Below, in pieces: positions 10,399-22,246 of a DNA stretch of 64,000 nucleotides. The stretch spans positions 209,106,151 through 209,170,150 of the forward strand of contig CP136065.1 in NCBI GenBank assembly GCA_032622095.1, in the 5' to 3' direction. The translations under genes and the position numbers were made by a program. The notes under the pieces are model-generated. The model searched no databases. It saw only the letters and a program-made list of their open reading frames with translations, and was not told the DNA's origin. Position 1 is the stretch's first letter. Every line of letters starts with the position of its first letter. Source of the DNA: Siphonodentalium dalli. Lineage: Eukaryota > Mollusca > Scaphopoda > Gadilida > Siphonodentaliidae.

Positions 10399-11067
10399 CG
10401 AGGGCCTCGGTGGCTCAATCGATTAGGAGTAGGAATCCAAGCCGTTTCGCCCTCCAGCACTGGCGATAAGGGTTCATATCCACATATGTGACCCGCCATA
10501 TCAAATCCAGTCGGAAGTCGGGATATTTTTTTAACCTGTGCCAATGCATTCTCTTATATATGCGAGTCGACCATAGCAGCAATTTTTTACAATTTTAATA
10601 ATTTGTTCTTGTATTCTTTAACAATTTTATAATTTCACCCATACAGAGCCCCAGACAAACATGAGCAGACGACACTCTTCTATGTGCTTCTATATATGTG
10701 TGGGGCTCCCTGCAGGGTAATGGATGTTTTTTTTATTTTATGTCCTAAAAATTGTAAGAAACATTTACTTAAAAAACATGATAAAAAATTGTTAAGCCAA
10801 TGCATTCTCTTATATATGCGAGGCATATATAAGAGAATGCATTGGCACAGGGTAAAAAAAAATCCCGACTTCCGACTGGATTTGATATGGCGGGTCACAT
10901 ATTTCCATCGTAGACTTTGTAACTCGATATCGTTATCTGGTGGAGTTGCCAGTTACTGGCCGATGGCCCGTGGTTTGCCCCACACGGTCGACGAGTTTAT
11001 CAGCCATTGAAATCACTGTTAGATTAGCAGTAAGTGTGCGGGTTTCCTCCTCCAATCAATCAATGAA
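10399..11067 (+). mobile_element. tRNA-derived SINE, split by a foldback element
   Basis: The head contains an A-box-like TGGCTCAATCGATTAGG and a B-box-like GGTTCATATCC. The body resembles the SINE at 30857-31151 (CCATCGTRGAMTTTGTAACTCG, GGAGTTGCCAGTTACT). The tail is (AATC)n. A 13-bp target duplication TCGTTTCCKACTC lies at 10386-10398 and 11068-11080. The SINE proper is about 256 bp; bases 10487-10899 are a later insertion. It is a retroposon, not a working tRNA gene. Confidence 0.8.
10487..10899. mobile_element. Foldback DNA element inside the SINE
   Basis: Ends are TGTGACCCGCCATATCAAAT and complement, with TA on both sides (10485-10486 and 10900-10901). Arms of about 85 bp match, through GTCGGAAGTCGGGAT to TGTGCCAATGCATTCTCTT. 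A second small hairpin (10797-10848) repeats the CCAATGCATTCTCTTATATA motif in both directions. The TA duplication suggests a Tc1/mariner-type mechanism, but the termini are not a textbook match. Confidence 0.8.
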
Positions 11068-11080
11068 TCGTTTCCGACTC

Positions 11081-11795
11081 TAACACGATTTTAAAGGTGA
11101 TTTTTTTAAGAATAAAAAACTGGAACATCTTGAAAAATGTTATAAATTAGTGCGATCTTCTTAATTGGCTCTTTAGATTTTTTTGAATAAATTTGTAAAT
11201 AACGTCGTTCATTTGGCACCAAATGAAGATTGACGCTATTATTGTGCTCAATCGATGCCTTTATCAGTAAACACGAAAACAGATCAAACTTCCAACTGCA
11301 GAAAATGCTTTTGAGTGAAAATAAAACCATTAAGGCACAAAATCGAGTCAACAATGATCTACATTTATGACTTTTCGGACCGATGATGAGAAAAGTATTG
11401 ACTTTTTTATGATATAAAACACCAAATCAAAAGTATTGCAATGGCTCCAACTCTAATTGTCATGGCTTCGACAGTGATTTTGCTTTGTCTTTTCCGGTAG
11501 AGTCTATCGCCATTAAAACGTCATCGTCCTCACTTCGCATCGTTTTCACGATACATCAAATAGCAACATCGAACCAACCAACCAAGCTGAGCATATAAAC
11601 AAAGCGATACCTGGCTATAATATGCAAGTATATAATGGATATAACATTCAAACATAAAACGTCATCATGATAGAGTTACTGTTCTTATTCTGTGCGGAAC
11701 GATATAACTTTGATAATTCGCGAGTTAAAACTATCATAAAATGCATTCGCGCCAAAACAAATACAGATAAGTGCGTCGACAGTATATATATATAT
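11081..11795. other. AT-rich spacer, nothing recognised
   Basis: No supportable gene or repeat. It ends in a short TA run next to the Helitron-like element. Confidence 0.5.
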
Positions 11796-12323
11796 ACTAG
11801 CCGATGAGCCCGACGTTGTCCGGGCTATTCAAAAACCAAATTTCAAGTCCGGGCTATTCACATACCAAATTTCAAGTCGATAGCTCCACCCGTTTCCGAG
11901 ATATGGTCTGCGCATGCGCGAAGCTGGCGTTGCACGGGCTCGGCGACCCGATAAAATTCGTATCCGGGGCAAGATACATTCACATACCAAATTTCAAGTC
12001 GATAGCTCCACCCGTTTCCGAGATCTCGTCTGCGCATGCGCGAAGCTGGCGTCGCACGGGCTCGGCGACCCGATAAAATTCGTATCCGGGGCAAGATACA
12101 TTCACATAGCAAATTTCAAGTCGATAGATCCACCCGTTTCCGAGATCTCGTCTGCGCATGCGCTGCATGGGCGCCGCACGGGCTCGCCAATACGACAACG
12201 TCCACCGCCTGGTCAAAGTACACACACGTACCAAGTTTCGTCCCGATCGTTCGAGAATCGTAGATTTGTATAAATGACAGACAGACATACATACAGACAA
12301 ACAGACAAACAAACAGAGGTCTT

Positions 12324-12325
<2 letters not shown>
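11796..12325 (-). mobile_element. Helitron-like non-autonomous element (hairpin, CTAGT, TA repeat end)
   Basis: Read on the minus strand. It starts beside a TA run with GAAGACCTCTGTTTGTTTG and other CTGT-rich repeats. It ends with the hairpin AGCCCGGACAACGTCGGGCT, then CATCGG, CTAGT and a TA run. The 3' architecture is the same as in the elements at 46181-49302 and 57635-58521. Hairpin plus CTAG is reminiscent of the Helitron CTRR end, but no Rep/helicase gene is present, so the class is inference. Confidence 0.6.
11857..12222. repeat. 122-bp tandem repeat, three units
   Basis: Units start near 11857, 11979 and 12101, each opening ATTCACATANCAAATTTCAA and containing TCCACCCGTTTCCGAGAT, TGCGCATGCGC and CGCACGGGCTCG. 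A fourth degenerate start (ACACACGTACCAAGTTTC) follows at about 12220. It lies within the Helitron-like element. Reading frames across it are repeat artefacts. Confidence 0.92.

Positions 12326-12358
<33 letters not shown>
12324..12358. repeat. (TA)n microsatellite
   Basis: A simple TA run of about 30 bases at the boundary of the Helitron-like element. Confidence 0.95.
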
Positions 12359-12361
<3 letters not shown>

Positions 12362-12638
12362 TACGTTTTATTTACAGCGAAACCAAATATTTTATTATAT
12401 GTGTGTGTATATCGACGTTTGGTGTCTATTAAGGCTGTACTGTGCAGCTGTATTCCAATACCTTGGTTATCACGACAGAGTCCATGTGCAACGGCCACTC
12501 GCACGATTCGTGTCAATGGGCGTGGTTTTGATTTCAGCCGAGGACTATTTTGTATAAAACGTTTTATATAATTCTCATTTATCGAGATTTATCCGAATAA
12601 TTAATCGGTATGAAAAAAAGTTCATCGTAGCGCCAGTA

Positions 12639-13991
12639 TGTTATATGTTATGATAGAGTTGTGTGTGGACGCTCTTGTGTGGGCGCTGTTGGTCGAGACC
12701 GATTTAGTTCGTGTGATTGTGCACAATGGCGTGGTGTCAGCTGCGGATTCGAGCAAACGTCTCATTTCATAAACTGGCGCAAGGACCCTCGGCAGAGAGT
12801 TGCAACACCAAAATTCACATCGCCTTACTTCGCGGCAGGTAACCGCCTCATCACGGAGGTGTTAAAGCTTGATTCACCTGATTTATTCCTAATGAAGACG
12901 GAATGCACATGCCTCATTGGGAGATCACATTCCACCACTCAACAACACTCCACCGTCCACCGTCCAGTTACAGTGTCTGAACATTGTTAGGGACAGTGCG
13001 ACAACTTCATGCAGTTGCTAAAACCGAAACAGACTATCTTCAAATTTTGATTCACCTTCAGTTTCATCGTGGACATTTGGACAATCCTATCTACTAGTAT
13101 TAATTACAATTTTGGAATCACCGTCAACTTCTCCTTCAAATTGGGATGCACATCAATTTCACAGTGGACATTGTTTTTAATTTGGAAGTCCTATCTATGA
13201 TCTACAAACACTTCCAGTTCCACCGGTTACAGTTTCACAATATTTTCTACTTTACCAGTGGCAGTGTGCACGTACATGTGTGCTTACCTATTTCTTCATT
13301 TTATTGTCTGACAATGACAGCCTCCAATGGACCTCATGTCAGTGATGTCACATGACCACTTGCCAGAGATTTCTCAGAACCGTCCAATTGGAAGTGTAAT
13401 TGGATTCATGGACACCATGTGAGATGGGTCTGCTTTGCAGACTGCTATTTCTGGATTGTTTCACAGAAAAGAAACATTATCCGATAGTCTATCGACATTG
13501 ACAAAACCATCAGTGATCGAAGTGTTTATAGAGTTCCATATTTAACATTCTGCCAGCCATGTTTCTTCACCTGAACATTCCGACAATGATCTATAATGAC
13601 CACATCAGAGATTCAGAGACATTCATTTTGTTCTGTTTATTTCCATTGTTATTCTGCGTGTAGTACGATATTGTGGACGAGAGCTAGAGAGAGAAGAAAT
13701 TGGTCATCCCTGTGGTAATGTTGTGAGAGTAGAGAGTGTATAAGAGTGTATAGAGAGACACAGAAGAAAGAAGGCTTGTCAGTAGTTATGATGTAAGAGT
13801 GGTGAGTGTATAGGAAGATAGCGAGAGAGAGAGAGAGAGAGGGGGTGGGAAGATAGTAGTCTCGCCTGCAGTTATTTTGTAAGAGTGGTGAGCGTATAGG
13901 AAGCGAGTGAGATAGATTAAAGAAGTCACGCCAATTGTTATGTTGCAAGAGTGGTTATGTGTATATGAAGAGAGCGAGTGGAAGTATAGTA

Positions 13992-14036
<45 letters not shown>

Positions 14037-14243
14037 AAGAAAGAAGAAAGTAGTCACGCCAGTATGTTATATGTTATAATAGAGTTGTGTGTGAACGCTC
14101 TTGAGTGGGCGCTGTTGGTCGAGACCAATTTAGTTCTTGTGATTGTGCAACTTCAGATTGAAGCATGCGTTCTATGTTGTCGTGAATAAATTCATCGATC
14201 TTGTCGTTATCTGTGTTGGGTTTGGTGTGGTCCTTCCTTAACA
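12639..14243 (+). mobile_element. LTR-like direct repeats flanking non-coding DNA
   Basis: Two direct repeats start TGTTATATGTTATRATAGAG, at 12639 and 14065. They share about 88 bp through GGTCGAGACC and GTGATTGTGCA. The second continues through AATAAATTC (polyadenylation-like) to CTTAACA, then ATGGCGTAG. The first jumps directly to CAATGGCGTGG. TG...CA ends and a TGGCG sequence just after the repeat are what an LTR plus primer-binding site would show. The 1.3 kb between them has no gag or pol frame. It could be a TRIM-like remnant, or two solo LTR fragments. Confidence 0.4.
13690..14045. repeat. GA-rich degenerate minisatellite with (GA)n runs
   Basis: Four or so degenerate units of 60-90 bp around GTTATGTTGYAAGAGTGGTGAGTGTATA, each followed by GA-rich DNA. 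Pure GA runs lie at about 13829-13850 and 13993-14033. Confidence 0.8.
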
Positions 14244-15159
14244 ATGGCGTAGTATATTTCAAACCTGTGTTTTATGTCAGTTATAACACTCGCCACTGGA
14301 CACTCGGAAGCCAAATGGTCTCGTCCTTCTGGATTGACCATCTAGTATTCGAATGTCCGGTCGCTCGTCCATTAATCCTGACTTAATGACTAATAGTTTT
14401 AAAGTATTCCGTTGATTGACAGCTAATAATTAAAGTATACATGTACATGTATATACGTCAGTTAACGCTGCAAAACAATGAATTATTTTAAAACATCAGA
14501 CAGAATGGGAAGTTAATAAATTGTCAACTGAAATGTATTAGCCGACGATCTTTTAAAAGAAACCCCGCTACTAACAGTTACTATATATAAGTATACTGGT
14601 TGAACTTTGCAAAACCAAGTGTGTTATATTTTAATAGTAGTCGATAACTTCATGTATATTCCTAATTGCGCGTATTGCTATGCTTACGTCAAGCATTTCC
14701 AGACTTGTTTCTGTCTCATAAAATCACATATATCAGATAATTATAATTCGCTGTCGCAAGTACCTGGGAATAAAACGAAGTTAACGAATATGTGCCATAG
14801 ATTTAAGAGAAACTCCACTGAACGATGCCCGCGTGAGTTTCATTATACATGATTGTGTCTACATCAACATAATGCTTGCTTGAGGCACATGGATTTCGTT
14901 GAATGAACCTTTGGTTTTAGTCATAAAATTCGAATAATATAGCTTGTTGTTACTCTACTTAACGTCGTGAAATATTGATATTTGGGTGGGAATATTAACA
15001 TTATTGAGTCTGATGGCATCGTCGTGTCGCCAAATATCGTCCGGGGACGCCCTGGAACATACTGCCATTGATTCGGCGTGAGAAATGAAAGCAGGACTGC
15101 AGTCGGTGGAAATAGTAATTATATATATATATCGGCATCGACAGAAGAAGCCTCAAACT
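14244..15159. other. AT-rich spacer, nothing recognised
   Basis: No gene, RNA or repeat I can support apart from short AT-rich runs. Confidence 0.5.
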
Positions 15160-15415
15160 GTACGCAGCGCCCTCTACGTTATCACTGCGATATAGCACTG
15201 CCACAAGGATGGTACTTTGTGGACCAATACATCTATTTTTACATATCGTCGGAACTATATTTAGTCACCTATAATCTTATTTTGAACACCAAAAGTTTGC
15301 AATAATGGTAATTCTTTCGGTATTTATAAGAACAATATGAACTGAGTCAGACATAGACAATTTTAATCCTAAAACATTAGAACTGAGAACACATAAGAAA
15401 TCCTTACCAAATCGT
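15160..15415. repeat. Dispersed repeat; inverted, interrupted partner at 26213-26830
   Basis: Two blocks match the 26-kb region in inverted orientation: 15170-15275 with about 26720-26830 (GTCGGAACTATATTTAGTCA), and 15298-15415 with about 26213-26330 (GAACTGAGTCAGACATAG). Here the blocks are about 25 bp apart; there they are about 390 bp apart. Confidence 0.8.
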
Positions 15416-15718
15416 CCAAATGTCCTTATGGCAGTGGTATCTCAGCGGAGCGATGGGAGATAACTCTGCCTGGAGTTTGAAGAAGCCTATAGACCCGAGC
15501 CATCAAACTACGCCACCATCAACCAGTCTCGATTGATTTTAAATTTGTAAAAAGATATATAAGCGTTTGGGACGGGGTAAACTAGCACATGTGCCACTGC
15601 ATGCGCTGTGGAAATTTACATTGCACACTCAAAAAGCAGTAGGTTCATGGCCCTGAAGATGACACAAGACCAAATCATATTTTATTATATTTTCATGAAC
15701 TTTTTACGTCAAAATATA

Positions 15719-15872
15719 ATGTTTAATATCTAGGTGGGTGTTTAATTCATGTATAGGTTGGGCCTTTAATGTCTAGGTACCCGGGTTGAGTGTTTAATTT
15801 TTCAGATGGGTGTTTAATATATAGGTGGGTGTTTAATGTCTAGGTGGGTGTTTAATATCTAGGTGGGTGTTC
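15719..15872 (+). repeat. 19-bp minisatellite
   Basis: Degenerate tandem copies of GGTGGGTGTTTAATATCTA, clearest at 15805-15872. No coding significance seen. Confidence 0.9.
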
Positions 15873-16139
15873 TTGAAATCGACGGAGAACCCAACACAAG
15901 TATCATATTATCACACTCGTTACATATAGGATATGACCACTGGCAGTTGATTTTAAAGAAGACAGTTTGCACTTTTGTGATGACATTATGAGGATTTGAA
16001 GTATCAGATACATTTTGCATGGTTTAAGCCTTATATCACACGTCATATGTTAGCTATTATCATGGACCAAAGCAAGGTATCTCCGTTTGTCCAATGAGTA
16101 AGTTTAAATATTAACAGTTGAAACTTACATACCCGAACT

Positions 16140-16395
16140 AACGGTAGAAAACTGTTGTGAAAATAGGTTGAAATTGTTCCCATAGTTTGATATTCCAACC
16201 AATAGCAATAGCTAATTGTGTCGTTTTTGGACCATGAGTAAAATATTTTTCTAACTTTCAGTCAAAATTTCAGACTAAAAATGATCATTAGTTGGAAATT
16301 TCCAACCTCAATATGGTGTCATGTTGCAGATTTCACCGTTAGAATGATTGATGTGTCGGTTGGAGAATTTAAACACAAGGGGAGCCCCCAACGGA
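16140..16395 (+). repeat. Fragment related to the hAT element at 4900-6097
   Basis: Contains the TAGGTTGAAAWTGTTC and TCAGTTGGAAATTTCCAAC blocks in the same order as 4985-5180. Termini are not preserved. A further weak relative lies at 17490-17650. Confidence 0.65.
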
Positions 16396-18595
16396 GACTA
16401 TTTTTACGCCTGTGTAAGTGTAGCAGTTGACCATGCTATTAATCTCTACTCTAGCTTACGCCCGTATACATGTGTATATCATATTCCTCCAGTAAAAAAC
16501 CTGGGAACTTTTTTATGTTGTGACAGAGAAGTTTATAACATTGAAATAACAGTGCAGGTACATGTAATATATTTCTCAGTTATTATCTGTTCCGCAGTAA
16601 TGTATCTCACTGTACATGTAGGTGAAAACCCCATCTTGAAATTGCACGATTTAGGTGACTTTGTCAGCAATTTTGCTTTGCGTCGCTTACAATCATAGAA
16701 TTTCTTCGGGGTAATTAATCCAATTTGTTTTGCAATGTCGGCTCACAAAAGTCACAGAAAAGCATCGACATGGGACCACTCCCTACTGTGAAGCAGATTA
16801 TCGAGGAACAAGTATTAACAAAGAAATATATTTCCTGCCTGCTTGTTCGATGTCATAAAGTTCTCTGTCAGAACAGGTCAGAACATCAAAAAGTTCCCAG
16901 CTTTTGTAAACATGCAGGGCCCCTGGGGCCTATACTATAGAATACAATTTTTGTAATAGCAGGCTTATTTGAGCCGTACAGAAGGTGTCGAGTACTATGG
17001 ACCACTGTAATCTAACAGCGAACGCGATTTCTTGTAAATCACAAAAAGACGGCAAATCGAGTACTATCGACCACCGTTCGTTGAACGCACATCTAAACAT
17101 TTGTGATTTTGTCATGGGAAATTACTCTAATGATGAATGATATGGCAATGCCTATTGGTGTCAGTTGGTGAGTGATTTAGTTGATGAATAAAGGTACATT
17201 ATGTGTGACTAGTTTTCGATACTTGGGTTATTTTGACCACAATTTCGCACGATGAACAGTAATTTTTTCAGTATCGTGTGGAATACTTACCATTTTCAGA
17301 TGTTTTATGTTACATGTTTATTAACGGTTTGTCGAAAAAGGTCGGCAAACACACACATCGGTTGCCGTTCAAATGGCCACATCAACTTTATATAGCAATA
17401 TTACCAAGGAATCGGCAAGGATGAACGTAATTTGTCTAGCTAGCTTTGTCTGGCTGAAATATTAGTGGGAACATCTAGACCTTAATAGTTGAAAAGTTTG
17501 AGGTAACATGCAGCTGGAAAAATTCAACCCATGATGGGGGTGCGATGGCTGTTCTCGGACTTGGTATTTTCGACATGTGTAAAGAATGGGTGTTCATTTG
17601 GAAATTCCAATGTGGACCACCACTCCCTCGTCCAGTGTCTCCGGGGACACCCAACCTCGATGTTAAAACATATATATAGCACCATCTACTTAAACTATAC
17701 CTAATTCTCAGTACCTTCCATTTATACCCAACTAAGCGGCTGAATTTAGGTAAACATATGACATTTGGTTATAACCAACACGCACTACTACATTGGTAAG
17801 TTAAGGATCGGGGGACCCCGATTTTTTCTAAAAATTCACTCATGGAACATTCTGTGCGGCACTATTGGCCAAATTAAATTGTTTAGACCACAAGGTGAAC
17901 GCAAACTTCTTGAGCACACAAATGCCACGCGGTTCAAATATGTTACATAATGTCATGGTAAATATTTGGGGTCCACTGATTCTTAACGCAACTTAGCCTG
18001 AAATTATCAGTAACTGTTTCAACACGAAAGGCCACCACCCCCGATTCACCGCGTATCCGTGTACATTCGCACAAAGATCGTTTATATATATATACGTTTT
18101 GAGCCCAAGCCCGACAACTATAACTCTTTAATTCCATTCATAATTAAAATCTAGGCCGCTGACATGGCTATCTCCTTTCAAATCCATTGAGCGTAAACCA
18201 TCTCAATGGGTTAACAATTGAGATTCCGTGACCGCTTTACAAAGAACATGTACCCAGCTAATCGCACTCACCATTTTCCGCACGGATAATCGTCGTGAAA
18301 AATCAATAATGTAGCCTGTGCATTTGTAATCTAATAATGATTTTCACAAAAATGGTATTATTGCTGTACTATAGAACCCGCTTAGCCAGTACTTTATCAT
18401 TCCGTATTGCGAATTTTTACATATTACAAAGCTGTAGCGTTCGAGTACTACGAAAACATGAACAGATGAAACTTTCAGGCCCCCTTTTTCTCCACAAAAT
18501 GCAAAGATTTTCCGGTCAAGTGAATCCCGGTATATAGATGGTTCGCCAAAAAGATCATATAAATCATTACATGTCAATGTATTTTGCATATAATC
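16396..18595. other. Spacer with weak repeat relics only
   Basis: Apart from a weak relative of the hAT-associated repeat near 17490-17650, I see no gene, RNA or element. Confidence 0.45.
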
Positions 18596-19090
18596 TTTAA
18601 ATAATCGTCAGTTGTGGGTTGCACCCCACAATTTACTCAAACAAAAGATCGCACCCCACAAGTATTCATGGGTATGTGCAGTCACCCCACAAGTATACTT
18701 TGGCCAGTACGTACAAACATTTTGCATTATAACTCAAGAGTCGATTGTCATATTTTTATGCTCTATGGCATGGTGAAGGACCAGAAATGGGGAACGAATA
18801 TGCATAATATCACGGGTTGTGAGCACAAATGCCTACCAGAGTTATGGGCCCTGTTCGACTTTATGAAATTCAGTCCGTACAATGTTTTTGCAATATAAGT
18901 TGAAGTGTCGGTTGTCGAATTTTGTGGTGATAGACCAGAATGATAGAGGAAGGATGTATGCACATACATGTATTGCCGCATATCACATGTTTCCCCTGTC
19001 AATGCATACCAGAGTTGCCGGCCTTGTTCCATCCGTAAACACATTTTGCATTATTATAACTCAACCATATGTACATTTGTGCACTAGAGT
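18596..19090 (+). repeat. Degenerate repeat related to the 61.2-61.9 kb element
   Basis: Contains short CACCCCACAAGTAT repeats (18610-18695). It then has repeated blocks with CGTACAAACATTTTGCATTA and ACCAGAGTTATGGGCC, also seen at 61288-61790. Highly diverged. Confidence 0.55.
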
Positions 19091-19530
19091 CTGCAGTATA
19101 GTTTCAGTCAGATTTTATTCTTGGTTTTACTATTAGTTTGAATTTTGAAGACATTGAAGAATGTCATTTCTCAATGCATCTGAATGCATCACATTATTTA
19201 AGTTCATCTATTTGTAAGCGATAACAGTATACAATTAGTATTTTAGTTTAGTCTTGTTGAGCAGTAAAGGTCCAAGATGAAGTTCGGAAATTCAATGAGA
19301 ATAGCGTCACCTTCAGTTGGGATTGTCGGAGCACTAAACAGTAACGGTTATTCATAACCAATTCAGTTTTATTTGAATAAGTGTTGCAAATTGACATTAC
19401 TTGCAATCAATCAAGATGAGAAATAACCAGAAGGAATGAATTTGATTACATGCCAGAACAAGACAGTATTTCAGACATTAGAAATTTATGAGATACCCTT
19501 TTCAATTTCATGTTTAATATGCAACAATCA
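19091..19530. other. AT-rich spacer, nothing recognised
   Basis: No supportable feature. Confidence 0.45.
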
Positions 19531-19536
19531 GGTTAA

Positions 19537-19969
19537 AAGTACTCAATCCGATAAAACTCCTCTCAATTACTATTTCAATGGCTTCGGGGGTCAAAAATAT
19601 TTGATTCGAGTCGAGGAAGTCACCCATCAAAGTTCAGATTTGTTAGATATCGATTTTAGAAATCTATTATTTTTCATTATCGGGAATACTATCTGGCCCA
19701 GAACTCAGTCAAAATTGCGTTAAAATTACCACTTGATTTTAGAGTTATCCATCCTTGTCTGTTTGAATAGATTTGGAGTACACATCCAGAGCAGATTACG
19801 GCAGTTATTAGTACTCATCTCGAGAACATAACAAATTTCAAAAATCAATATCTAATAACTCTGAGCTTTGTTTGATGGGTTCCTCGACTCGAATCAAATA
19901 TTGTTTACACCCAAAGCCAAAGAAATAGTAATATAGGACCCTCTGACCCTCTTTACGGATTGAGTACCT
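19537..19969. mobile_element. TTAA-target MITE family, copy A
   Basis: Ends AAGTACTCAATCCG and the complement of AGGTACTCAATCCG, flanked by TTAA (19533-19536, 19970-19973). The inverted arms extend about 170 bp, both containing TTGATTCGAGTCGAGGAA. TTAA targets are used by piggyBac and Kolobok families; the terminus alone does not decide. Other copies: 24015-24459 and 51802-52204. Confidence 0.85.
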
Positions 19970-19973
19970 TTAA

Positions 19974-20829
19974 TGATATCTAGTCATCATTGAGTATTCA
20001 CCATGCAGTATCCAATTTGTGATACAGTTTTTTTTTAATTTTATTACTTTTATTCAGGTAATACAACTGAGTAATATATTATTTGTGTTACTAAATATTT
20101 CTTCCGTTGATCATAAGTTTCCTGAACGCTATTACGGTGGTCCACTGTGAAGTGGGCCGGGATCCTGTGAAATCCAGAATGTTGCTAAATCTGAGGCTAA
20201 AGAGTCTCTATAGCTGCCTATATAGGCCTATACCAACAAACATGGTACTAACATGCTTACAAACAACATTACATGGTCAGTACTTGTAAATTGAAAAAAC
20301 CCATTTTGGGAAAACATTTTCAACCTCTGGACCACCACCCACACCGGTCCTATATACGGATTTTCTTTGCAGACCCCCCCCCCCCCACTGATCTTCTCGG
20401 AAATATCCTGCCACGCATTTATGATTTCTGGCTTTCGTGATAGTCCACATGCTGGCACACATACAGATAGACCCGGGGTTTAACTAGAAAGGCACAAATC
20501 TTCCACTTCTTGTGGTGTTATGGGAGTAGATCTAATTCGCGGCATGTTTTATTACTTTGAAAAATCGCGGCTTTTCCAGGATGACGTCATAAATAATTGG
20601 GAATTCCGCTGCGAACGCAAACGGAGCGACGATTTCTATCGGATGGAAAATACGTGTATTTTCGGTCCGATAAAAATCGGAGGTATTCGGAGCGTCAGAA
20701 TAGTTTCGCATCGGAACCGCATGCATGTGTGGGTGCCCGTGCATTTCTACTTGATTTTCCATCCGACAATCGCATGCGATAAAAATAACGCAACGCACCA
20801 TACGCATACGCAAACATGTGTGGCTAGCT
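19974..20829. other. Spacer with poly-C run and CpG-rich segment
   Basis: A run of about 12 C sits near 20373. Between 20590 and 20830 is a CpG-rich segment with inverted TCGGATGGAAAAT / ATTTTCCATCCGA, possibly an old DNA-element relic. No gene seen. Confidence 0.5.
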
Positions 20830-20832
20830 TTA

Positions 20833-22243
20833 GGGTCTATTCTCATTGCACACGCGCGTGCGATTAATCGCAGCGTTTTTTAAGGTCGAGCTGCTCTATA
20901 TGTGTGTGTTCGATGGCATTCCTTCCTCCCACTGCTAAGAGTTCCCCCAATAGGGGTGGGGGTCTGACGAACACATTCATACACAGGTCTAGGGTAGGTT
21001 GGAGGATGATAAAGTACTTTCGGTTGGGGGTGACCACATACAGGCCTATATATGCTGACACATTAACTTTAATTTTCCTCAGTTAGATTTACTCAGGTAT
21101 AAGTTGAGTATAACGAGCCATGCCATCAAAATGACATAAGTTTTGAGGACACAATTATATCTAGCTAATTATAATTAGAAATAGCGGGTTCAATTCCATG
21201 TAGTTCGTCATAAATATGCATATTTTATTCCAGCTTGAAACGTATATAACACTATATAGTACGACCACAACCCAGATTACAGGAGTTTTATGTATATATT
21301 TGTTATTATCACTCAAGATTATCAAAAGTGTACGATTCAAGTGGTTGAATTAGATCTTTCAACATTTTACCTTATAGTTAGCTATGTCTGACAAAAATCG
21401 TCTTTCTGAATAAAGCTCATTTAAAACATTTGTACTCAAACATATGATATCCAGTAAAAATTATGGGGACAGAGGGGATGAGACCCCAATTTGTTGGGAG
21501 AAAAACAAATAGATTTGCATGTAGGGAGGATGGTAGACCCATGGTTGGGAGGGATTTTTATGTTCAACCCTGTGTGTGAACGTTTTTTTTTCAGACCCCC
21601 TCCTCCATCATCGAGTGCTCATTTGTATAGCCGCTGGCAACAGCGACAACGCGGTACTATAATTGACGAACCACCATTCAAATATAATAAGTGATGGGAC
21701 TCAGAATTCGACCTTAAGAGTCACACACGCAACGTTTCAGGTCGAATTATGTCGCCAGGACGCTGTTCGCATGCATGAGCGATTGATTTCAATTTGATCG
21801 CCATTGGCGGCTTATCATCAGTGATCGCACATGCTAAACGGCACATTACTATCAATCTATATATTCACAATCTTGGGTACAGTGTTGCGCGAGACTGACA
21901 GGTAATATAATTCGACTGAATTCTACAAAAATCACCACTGATGCTAGCGATACGTTGGAAACTTCTTTCCAAGCCATTTCCTTTCCGTACTTCGTTTATT
22001 ATTTTATCGCCCATCAGTTATGAGAATGACTGTACCCGGATAGTATATGTGACCGAGTGAACCATGCCATTCTCTGTAACGGCTATCTCGATGACGAGGT
22101 TGATTGCATAAGATGATTGGTCACGAATAGGACGTGGTTGTTTGAGGAAGGTAATTGATCACGAATCGCTCTGTGTTATGTTAACACGCACCTTAAAAAA
22201 CGCTGCGATTAATCGCACGCGCGTGTGCAATGAGAATAGACCC
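20833..22243. mobile_element. PIF/Harbinger-like non-autonomous element
   Basis: 54-bp terminal inverted repeats (20833-20886 and 22190-22243) start GGGTCTATTCTCATTGCACA and contain the palindromic GTGCGATTAATCGCA. TTA lies on both sides (20830-20832 and 22244-22246), a TWA-type duplication as in PIF/Harbinger. The 1.4-kb element has no transposase frame. Confidence 0.8.
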
Positions 22244-22246
22244 TTA

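Noticed and set aside
10399-10486. Possible tRNA gene (A- and B-box sequences)
   Set aside because: The region continues into a SINE body and tail with a target duplication, and the arms do not fold as a full tRNA.
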